The notes beneath the pieces were generated by a model. The model had not been told where the DNA came from, ran no database searches, and worked only from the letters and a program-made list of their open reading frames with translations. A stretch of DNA of 64,000 nt from Streptomyces nitrosporeus (lineage in GTDB: Bacteria > Actinomycetota > Actinomycetes > Streptomycetales > Streptomycetaceae), in the NCBI RefSeq assembly GCF_008704555.1, contig NZ_CP023702.1, positions 4,216,001 through 4,280,000 on the forward strand. The letters run 5' to 3'. Position 1 is the first letter of the stretch. Every line of letters begins with the position of its first letter. Of the stretch, positions 1 to 6,904 are shown one piece after another. The translations under genes were made by a program, and so were the position numbers.

Positions 1-1
1 G

Positions 2-2386
2 CAGGAGGGAGCGGACACCGCGCCGGACACCGGTGGCGGGGCGGGTTCCGGGGGCAGGACGGCGGCCGCACCACCGCGGAAGCTGGGCAAGGCCGCCTTC
101 CTCTTCCCGGGGCAGGGCACCCTGCGGCACGGCGCGGGCGCCGCGGCGTACCGGCTGCTGCCCGGGTTCCGGGCGGCGTTCGACGAGATCGCCCGGACCG
201 TCCGGGACACGCACGGCATCGACCTGGCGCCCGTGGTCACGGACGCCGGGACCGGCACTGGGACCGGTACCGACCAGGCGCCCGACGCCTCCGGCACCGG
301 AGCCGGCACGGGTGCCGGGGACTGGTTCGCGGACACCGTGCATCAGCAACTCGGCCTGTTCGCCCTGGGATACGCCTTCGGCCGTCAGCTGGAGGCGTGG
401 AACGTCCGCCCCGCCGCGATGCTCGGCAACAGCGTCGGTGAGTACGCCGCCGCGGCCCTCGCCGGGGTCTGGTCCCCGGCGGACGCCGCGGAGCTGGTGT
501 TCCGGCGCGCCCGCGCGATGTGGGACACCGAACCGGGCCGCATGGTGAGCGTCAGGGCCTCCGCCGCGGAGGTCCTGTCCCGGCTGCCGGCCGGCTGCGA
601 GGCCACCGTCGCCGTGGACGGTCCGGGCTCCGTCGTCCTGTCCGGTCCCGAGAAGGCCATGGACGACCTGCTCGCCGGGGACCCGTTCGCGGGACTCCGG
701 ACCACGCCGGTCCACACCCGGCGCGCCTTCCACACGAAGGCCATGGAACAGGCCGCCGAGGCGGTGCGGGCGACCCTGTCGTCGGTGCCCGCCCGCCCGC
801 CACGGCGGCCGCTGATCTCCGACACCACCGGCACCTGGGCCGATCCGCAGGAGGTGGCGGGCCCGGACTACTGGGCCGCCCAGCTGCGCCGGCCGGTCCT
901 CCTCGGCGCGGCGATGGAGACCCTGCTCGGCTCGGGCTGCACCACCTACGTCGAGCTGGGGCCCGGGAGTTCGATGATCGCGGGCCTGCGTTCCAGCCCC
1001 GGCTGGAACAGCGCCCACCAGACGGTCCGGCTCACCTCCGGCCCGGACGAAACCGGGGACGCCGCCCTGCTGGCGGCCCTCGCCGCCTTGTGGGAACTGG
1101 GTGCGGACCGTGTCCTGGCGGACGTACCGGATGTGCTGGACGTGCTGGACGCGGCGGACCCGCGGCACGGCGAGGAGCGGGTGCCACGCTGTTCCCTGCC
1201 CGCCCACCCGTTCCTCGGCGAGGACCTGCGGAGGCGGGGGCGGGGGCGGCGGACGGACGCCACGGGCCCGGCGGCCCCCGCGGAACGGGCCGTGGCACCG
1301 GCGCCGGACCCCGTCACCGCACCGGCCGCGGCAGCACGTCCCGCACCGGCCGCGGCAGTACCTCCAGCACCGGCCGCGACGGTGCGCCCCGTGCTGGCGG
1401 AACTCTGGTGCCGCACCCTCGGCGTTGACGGGGTACGGGACGACGACGACTTCTTCGCCCTGGGCGGGGAGTCGCTCCTGGCCGTCACCCTGACGGCCAG
1501 GATCCGCGAGCGCACCGGCTGCGCCCTCTCCGTCACGGACTTCTCCCGGGCGCCGTCCTTCGGCGACCTGGTCGGTGAGGTGGAGCGGCACCTGCCCGCG
1601 CCCTCGGCCACGCCGCCCGCCGGAGCGGTGTCCGCCTCCCGGGGCGTCCCGGGCGTCGCCGTCCTCGGCGACGGCGGTACGGGGCGGCCGGTGTTCCTGG
1701 CCGCCGACGCGACGGGTACCGCACTTCCCTACCGGACCCTGGCCGGCCTGCTGGAGAACGCCGGAGGCCGCCCGGTCCTGGGGCTGGAGGACACCGGGGG
1801 CCCGCGGCCGCGCACGGTCGAGGCCGTCGCGGCCGGCCATGTCCGCGCACTGCTCCGCGCCCAGCCCGAGGGGCCTTACACAATCGGCGGCTGGTCCTAC
1901 GGGGCCGTCGTCGCCCACGAGATGGCGCGGCAGCTCGCCCGGCGGGGCGAGCGGGTGGACCTGCTCGTCTGCCTGGACGGTTTCGTCCCGGACACCGGAG
2001 GGCTGCCGGCGGCGTTCGCCCCCGACTTCCTGGGCGCGGGCCTGCGCGCCCAGGCCGGCATGGTGCTCGGGACCGGGCCGGCGGCCCGCCGGCTCCGGCG
2101 CAGTCCGGAGCTGCGCAGACGGTTCGTCGCCGGTCAGGCGGCGGTGCTGCGTTACCGGCCCCGGCCCGTGCCCTGCCCGGCGGTGCTCCTGAAGGCGTCG
2201 AGCGGGCAGGCCGAGGCCGACCGGCTGCGTGACCGGCTGGCCGGTCTCTACCGGGGCGGGATCACGGTCGAGCCGGTCGACGGGGACCACTGGTCCATGC
2301 TCGCGCGTCCGTACGCGCCGGAGCTGGCCCTGAAGCTGCTCAAGGTGCTTCCGGCCGATACAGCGGCTGAGCGAGGAAAGGTATGA
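2..2386 (+). CDS. Type I polyketide synthase, AT-ACP-thioesterase end (5' partial)
   Basis: The frame is open from the first bases, so the protein starts upstream; about 794 residues are visible. An acyltransferase domain begins near residue 33 with FLFPGQG. Its nucleophile lies in LGNSVGEY (Ser about 144), where the usual His before Ser is Asn, and the second catalytic His is in RAFHT. After an Ala/Pro linker comes a carrier domain (DDDFFALGGESL, Ser about 491), then a thioesterase with GGWSYG (Ser about 632) and GDHWS (His about 763). This is a chain-terminating module that loads an extender, carries the chain and releases it. Substrate choice cannot be fixed; RAFH is closest to the malonyl-type HAFH motif. 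The stop overlaps the next start (ATGA). Confidence 0.9.
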   Translation, partial: QEGADTAPDTGGGAGSGGRTAAAPPRKLGKAAFLFPGQGTLRHGAGAAAYRLLPGFRAAFDEIARTVRDTHGIDLAPVVTDAGTGTGTGTDQAPDASGTGAGTGAGDWFADTVHQQLGLFALGYAFGRQLEAWNVRPAAMLGNSVGEYAAAALAGVWSPADAAELVFRRARAMWDTEPGRMVSVRASAAEVLSRLPAGCEATVAVDGPGSVVLSGPEKAMDDLLAGDPFAGLRTTPVHTRRAFHTKAMEQAAEAVRATLSSVPARPPRRPLISDTTGTWADPQEVAGPDYWAAQLRRPVLLGAAMETLLGSGCTTYVELGPGSSMIAGLRSSPGWNSAHQTVRLTSGPDETGDAALLAALAALWELGADRVLADVPDVLDVLDAADPRHGEERVPRCSLPAHPFLGEDLRRRGRGRRTDATGPAAPAERAVAPAPDPVTAPAAAARPAPAAAVPPAPAATVRPVLAELWCRTLGVDGVRDDDDFFALGGESLLAVTLTARIRERTGCALSVTDFSRAPSFGDLVGEVERHLPAPSATPPAGAVSASRGVPGVAVLGDGGTGRPVFLAADATGTALPYRTLAGLLENAGGRPVLGLEDTGGPRPRTVEAVAAGHVRALLRAQPEGPYTIGGWSYGAVVAHEMARQLARRGERVDLLVCLDGFVPDTGGLPAAFAPDFLGAGLRAQAGMVLGTGPAARRLRRSPELRRRFVAGQAAVLRYRPRPVPCPAVLLKASSGQAEADRLRDRLAGLYRGGITVEPVDGDHWSMLARPYAPELALKLLKVLPADTAAERGKV

Positions 2387-3843
2387 CGATGGCCGAAAAG
2401 CCACCGGGCGAGAGCACCGCACAGCCCGGCAGGGACGTGCCACGGCCCGGCGGGGAGGCCCCGTCCCCGGACGGGGGCGCGTTTCCCGGTACGAGGGCCG
2501 TCACGACGGCGGATCCGGCCGGGGAACCGGGCAACGCCGCCGCGCCGGACGCGGACGGGAAGGGGGCTCCGGGAGCGGACGCCGCGCCGGAGAAACCCCT
2601 GCTGCGCAACGGGAACTTCCAGGCGCTGTGGACCAGCGAGGCGTTCGCCGCGCTGGCCAAGGAGACCGCCGAGGTCGCCTACCCGCTGCTGATCATCTCC
2701 TCCACCGGCTCCGCGTTCTACGCGGGCGCCGTCGGATCGGCGCAGCTGATCACCGCGAGCGTGATGTCGATCGTCGGCGGCAGCCTCGCCGACCGGATCG
2801 ACCGGAAGCTGCTGCTCATCGGCTGCAACCTGGTCCGGGTCGTGCTGCTCGGGCTGTTCGCCCTGCTCATCACCACCGGCCATGCCAACACGTTCGTCAT
2901 CTTCGCCACGGCCGTCGGCTCCGCCGCCGCCCTGGGGGTCTCGAACCCGACCGGGCTGGCGGTCATCAAGCAGTTGGTGCCGCCGTCGCAGCTCACCCAG
3001 GCGACGGCGCAGAACCAGGTCCGGTACTTCGCCGCGACCATGGGCGGACCGCCGGTGGGCGGTGCCCTGTTCGCGGTGGCCCGTGCCTTCCCCTTCCTCA
3101 GCGCGGCCATCGCCTTCCTGGTCTCGTCGCTGCTGATGCTGTTCATCCGCAAGCCGCTCAAGGTGGAGAGCCCGGAGCCGGGGGAGAAGCGCAACGCGGC
3201 CGAGGGCTTCCGTTTCCTGGCCCGGCAGCCGGTCCTGCGCCTCCTGATCATCTGGATCATGGGCTCGAACATGGCGTTCACCCACACCGGGGTCTTCCTC
3301 GCGCTGATCGCCACCGCCGAGAGCAGGGGCGCCTCCCCGTCCTTCATCGGCATGCTGCTGTCGATCGCCGGCATCGGCGGCCTCGTCGGCTCGCTGCTGG
3401 CGAGCCCGATCATCAAGTGGGCCAGTCCGCCGGTGATCTTCCTGACCGCCGCCTGGATCGGTCCGGTCGCCGCCGTACTGCTGGCGAACGTGTCCGGACT
3501 CGTACCGCTCGGCATCATCGTCGCCTGCGTGTTCCTGCGCGGGCCGATCACCAGCGCGCTCTTCCTCGCCTACCTGGCCGCCATCGCTCCCGACAAGGTG
3601 CAGGGGCGGGTGCTCGGCGCGGTGATGTTCATGTCGATGATCGCGGCCCCGGCCGGGGTGTTCGGCGTCGGTGCCATCTTCGATCTGTCCGGCTCCACCT
3701 GGGTGTTCACGACGATGGCCGTCATATCCGGCCTGGCCGCCCTGCCCACGCTCAGCCCGCGCATCCGCAAGCTGGTCCCGCCCGAGGAGTACGCCGCGAC
3801 CGCGACGGCCCCCGTGGCGGACTCGACTCACCAGGAGAAGTGA
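2383..3843 (+). CDS. MFS transporter, probable product exporter
   Basis: The protein has 486 residues. The first 65 or so are Gly/Pro/Asp-rich and look disordered. The core opens at NFQALWTSEAF and has alternating hydrophobic segments typical of a 12-helix major facilitator. GGSLADRIDRK between helices 2 and 3 matches the family's conserved loop motif. Its start overlaps the PKS stop and its stop overlaps the P450 start, so it is translationally coupled inside the biosynthetic operon. Export of or self-resistance to the product is inferred from context; the substrate is unknown. The long N-terminal tail is unusual for the family. Confidence 0.88.
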   Translation: MTMAEKPPGESTAQPGRDVPRPGGEAPSPDGGAFPGTRAVTTADPAGEPGNAAAPDADGKGAPGADAAPEKPLLRNGNFQALWTSEAFAALAKETAEVAYPLLIISSTGSAFYAGAVGSAQLITASVMSIVGGSLADRIDRKLLLIGCNLVRVVLLGLFALLITTGHANTFVIFATAVGSAAALGVSNPTGLAVIKQLVPPSQLTQATAQNQVRYFAATMGGPPVGGALFAVARAFPFLSAAIAFLVSSLLMLFIRKPLKVESPEPGEKRNAAEGFRFLARQPVLRLLIIWIMGSNMAFTHTGVFLALIATAESRGASPSFIGMLLSIAGIGGLVGSLLASPIIKWASPPVIFLTAAWIGPVAAVLLANVSGLVPLGIIVACVFLRGPITSALFLAYLAAIAPDKVQGRVLGAVMFMSMIAAPAGVFGVGAIFDLSGSTWVFTTMAVISGLAALPTLSPRIRKLVPPEEYAATATAPVADSTHQEK

Positions 3844-5156
3844 TGACCGCCGAGACAACGGACGTGACGACCACCGACCGGGCGGCGGACGCCGCGGGGA
3901 CCGGCGCGGCCGGTGCCGACCGGCTCCCGCCGGAGTTCTTCACGGACCCCGAGCCCGGTGGTACGCACGCCGCGAACACCAGGCTGCGCACCTCCGGCTG
4001 CCCCGTCCACGCCATCAACTACCCGCCGGGCGGGGACGCGTACGTCGTCGCCGACTACGCGACCGCGCTCGAAGGGTTCAGCGACCCCCGCCTGTCCAAG
4101 CAGGTGGAGAACGCGCCGGCCTGGTTCCGGGACCTCCTGGAGGACAGCAGCCCGGTCCTCATACGCAACATGATCACTGCCGACGCCCCGGAGCACACCC
4201 GGCTCCGCAGGCTGGTCAGCAGGGCGTTCGTACCGCGCCGGATGGCCCTGCTGCGGCCCCGCATCCAGGAGATCACCGACGAACTCATCGACGCGCTCCC
4301 CGAGTCGGGCGAGGTCGACCTGATGGAGTTCGCGTTCTCCCTGCCGATGCGTGTCATCTGCGAGTTCCTCGGGGTCCCGATCGAGGACCGGCCCGACCTG
4401 CACGCCTGGGGCTACTGGCTCAGCGGCGCCCCGTTCGCGGACGAGGAGTCGAACGCCGAGCTGAAGCGCGCGAGCGACAGCATCGAGCGCTACCTGGTCG
4501 ACCTGCTCGACGAGCGCCGCCGTACCGGCCTCGGTGAGGACCTGGTCAGCATCCTGCTGCGGGCCGCCGACGAGGAGGACGTCTTCACCAACGACGAACT
4601 CGTCTCCACCCTGGTCCTGTTGATCATCGCCGGACACAAGACCACGGCCAACCTCATCGGCAACGGCATGCAGGCGCTGTTCGCCCACCCCGACCAGCTG
4701 GAACTGCTCCGTGCGAAGCCGGAGCTGGCCGAGTCGGCCGTCGAGGAGTTCCTGCGCTTCGAGCCGCCGGTCTACCGGGGCACCCTGCGGGTCGCCACCG
4801 AGGACATGGAGCTGGCGGGCTGCCCCATCCCGAAGGAAGGTTTCGTCCATATCCTGATGGACTCCGCCAACCGGGACCCGGAGGCGTTCGAGGACCCCGA
4901 CCGGCTCGACATCACCCGTGGCCCCAACCGGCATCTGGCCTTCGGCCAGGGCGCGCACTTCTGCGTGGGCGCCCCGCTCTCCCGTGTCGAGGGGCAGGTG
5001 GCCTTCCCCACCCTGCTGCGCAGACTGCCCGGCCTGACCCTGGCCGTCCCGCACGACAGCCTCGACTGGGTCTTCGACAACTCGACCAGCCGCGGCCTCA
5101 AGAAGCTGCCCGTGCGGTACGACGCCCGGCTGGCCGCCGGGGAAGGGGACCACTGA
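3843..5156 (+). CDS. Cytochrome P450
   Basis: This is a 437-residue bacterial class I P450 (CYP105/107-like size). The heme loop FGQGAHFCVG puts the ligand Cys at about 374, and the ExxR helix is seen in EEFLR near residue 302. The I-helix reads AGHKTT (263-268): Lys266 stands where almost all P450s have Asp or Glu, while the following Thr is kept. The ATG is chosen because it overlaps the MFS stop as TGATG. It probably oxidises the polyketide/peptide or a building block; a ferredoxin and reductase must come from elsewhere. Site and substrate are unknown. Confidence 0.92.
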   Translation: MTAETTDVTTTDRAADAAGTGAAGADRLPPEFFTDPEPGGTHAANTRLRTSGCPVHAINYPPGGDAYVVADYATALEGFSDPRLSKQVENAPAWFRDLLEDSSPVLIRNMITADAPEHTRLRRLVSRAFVPRRMALLRPRIQEITDELIDALPESGEVDLMEFAFSLPMRVICEFLGVPIEDRPDLHAWGYWLSGAPFADEESNAELKRASDSIERYLVDLLDERRRTGLGEDLVSILLRAADEEDVFTNDELVSTLVLLIIAGHKTTANLIGNGMQALFAHPDQLELLRAKPELAESAVEEFLRFEPPVYRGTLRVATEDMELAGCPIPKEGFVHILMDSANRDPEAFEDPDRLDITRGPNRHLAFGQGAHFCVGAPLSRVEGQVAFPTLLRRLPGLTLAVPHDSLDWVFDNSTSRGLKKLPVRYDARLAAGEGDH

Positions 5157-5157
5157 G

Positions 5158-5901
5158 ATGAGCACCGGCACCACCCTGGTCTGCCTGCCCTTCGCGGGGG
5201 CCGGGGCCTCCTTCTACCGCCCCTGGCAGCGGTTCGCCGGCGAAGGGCTGACCATCCTCCCGCTCCAGCTCCCGGGCCGGGAACGGCGGCTCGACGAGGA
5301 CCCGTACACGGACGTCCCCACCGCGGTCGAAGGGCTGCTGGCCGAGCTCCGCGAGACGCTCGGCACCCCGGACGGGCCGCACCGGGTCGCCCTGTTCGGG
5401 CACAGCCTGGGAGCCGTACTCGCCTACGAGCTGGCGCACCGGCTGGTCGCCGACCCGGACTTCGAGCTGGTCCGGCTGTTCGTCAGCGGTTCCCCGCAGC
5501 CGGCCGAACAGCGTGAGCGCCGCGCCACCGGTCTGCCGGACGACGCGTTCCTCGCGCGGGTCAACGAGTTCGCCGGCTACACCCACGAGGCGCTGGAGGA
5601 CCCCGAGATGCGCGAGCTGATCCTCCCGGCCCTGCGGGCGGACGTCGAGATGCACGAGAACTACGTGCCGGGGACGGACCTGCCGCTGCCCGTGCCCCTC
5701 ACCTCCCTGCGGGGCGCCGACGACACCCTGGTCACCCGGGACCAGGCCGCCGCCTGGGCGAAGGTCGCCGGAGCGGACTTCACCTCCGCCGAACCGGCGG
5801 GCGGCCACATGTACCTCACCGGTTCGCCCCGGGAACTGCTCTCGCTCGTCACCGCCGGTCTCGCCGCGGCCGGCCGTGAGGCGGGTGAGCCGTGCGCCTG
5901 A
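5158..5901 (+). CDS. Type II thioesterase
   Basis: The protein has 247 residues, normal for the family. The alpha/beta hydrolase motif is GHSLG (Ser about 83), and GGHMYL supplies the catalytic His (about 217). It starts one base after the P450 stop. Such free-standing enzymes remove wrong or stalled acyl groups from carrier domains of PKS and NRPS lines, which fits the neighbours. It is distinct from the releasing thioesterase fused to the PKS upstream. The final codons overlap the next gene by 10 bases. Confidence 0.93.
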   Translation: MSTGTTLVCLPFAGAGASFYRPWQRFAGEGLTILPLQLPGRERRLDEDPYTDVPTAVEGLLAELRETLGTPDGPHRVALFGHSLGAVLAYELAHRLVADPDFELVRLFVSGSPQPAEQRERRATGLPDDAFLARVNEFAGYTHEALEDPEMRELILPALRADVEMHENYVPGTDLPLPVPLTSLRGADDTLVTRDQAAAWAKVAGADFTSAEPAGGHMYLTGSPRELLSLVTAGLAAAGREAGEPCA

Positions 5902-6716
5902 GGGGGAAGACCGTCCTCGTCACCGGAGCCGCCCGCGGACTGGGCCGGGCCACCGCGGCGGCCTGCGCGGCCGAGGGGGCCGACCTGCTGCTGCTGGACC
6001 TCTGCGGAGACCTGCCCGGCGTGCCCTACCCGCTCGGTACCCGGGCCCAGCTGGAGCACACCGCGAAGCTCTGCCGCGCGGAGGGCGGGACGGTGCTCAC
6101 CGCCCGGTGCGACGTACGGGAACTGAGCTCGGTCGAGGCGGCGGTGGAACTGGCCGAGGACCGCTTCGGCCGGATCGACGGCGTCGTCAACAACGCGGGC
6201 ATCGCGTCCCCTTCGGGGAAACCGGTGCACGGGATCGACGAGGACGAGTGGTCGTTGATGATCGACGTGGACCTGTCCGGTGCCTGGCGGGTGATCCGCA
6301 CGGTGGGCAGGGCCATGAGCGCGCGCCGCTCGGGGAGCATCGTCAACATCGCCTCCACCGCCGGCCTGGTCGGCTACCGGCACTTCGCCGGGTACGTGGC
6401 CGCCAAGCACGGTCTGATCGGCCTGACGAAGGCCGCGGCCCTGGACTACGCCCCCGCGAAGGTCCGGGTGAACGCGGTCTGCCCGGGGTCCGTCCGTGAC
6501 GATCCGGCGGTCGAGGGGCGGATGCTCGCGGAGATCGCCCGGGCACTGGAGGTGCCGGTGAGCGAACACGAGCAGACGTTCGTCACGGCACAGCCGATGA
6601 ACGCGCTGATCGAGCCCGGGGACGTCGCCGACACGGTGGTCCATCTGCTGTCGGACGGTTCCCGGCAGGTGACCGGGTCGGTGCTGACCGTCGACGGCGG
6701 CTTCACCGCCCGCTGA
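5892..6716 (+). CDS. Short-chain dehydrogenase, mycofactocin-coupled-like
   Basis: The protein has 274 residues. TGAARGLG binds the dinucleotide; NNAG, Ser155, Tyr168 and Lys172 (YVAAK) form the classical SDR active site. After the second strand there is an insert beginning DLCGDLPGVPYPL, followed by CDVREL. That stretch closely resembles the NAD-enclosing insert of mycofactocin-associated SDRs, in which NAD stays bound and electrons go to mycofactocin. No mycofactocin genes lie in this window. The GTG start is taken because it overlaps the thioesterase end. It probably oxidises or reduces a hydroxy/keto group of the product or a precursor. Confidence 0.87.
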   Translation: MRLRGKTVLVTGAARGLGRATAAACAAEGADLLLLDLCGDLPGVPYPLGTRAQLEHTAKLCRAEGGTVLTARCDVRELSSVEAAVELAEDRFGRIDGVVNNAGIASPSGKPVHGIDEDEWSLMIDVDLSGAWRVIRTVGRAMSARRSGSIVNIASTAGLVGYRHFAGYVAAKHGLIGLTKAAALDYAPAKVRVNAVCPGSVRDDPAVEGRMLAEIARALEVPVSEHEQTFVTAQPMNALIEPGDVADTVVHLLSDGSRQVTGSVLTVDGGFTAR

Positions 6717-6778
6717 CCGAGCCGCTTGCTGACCGCGCCGCCCGCCGACCGCGCCGCCCGCCGACCGCGCTGTCTGCC
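6715..6778 (+). repeat. Four 16-bp tandem units after the SDR gene
   Basis: Units start at 6715, 6731, 6747 and 6763. Units two and three are identical (GACCGCGCCGCCCGCC); the first and last are degenerate. The array overlaps the SDR stop codon and is followed by more C-rich sequence before the NRPS ribosome site. It probably arose by slippage. Confidence 0.8.
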
Positions 6779-6904
6779 GGCCGGGCCGCTCACCCGGCCG
6801 GGCCGCCCGCCCGCCCGGACCGCCCACCACCCGGGCCGCCGCCCGCCGGGGACGGCGGCCCGGCCACCCACCGAACCACCGCTGAACTGACTGGGAGGAC
6901 ACCC

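Noticed and set aside
2248..3858. A long - strand frame opposite the MFS gene
   Set aside because: His/Asp/Gln/Arg-rich composition is typical of the complement of hydrophobic coding DNA.
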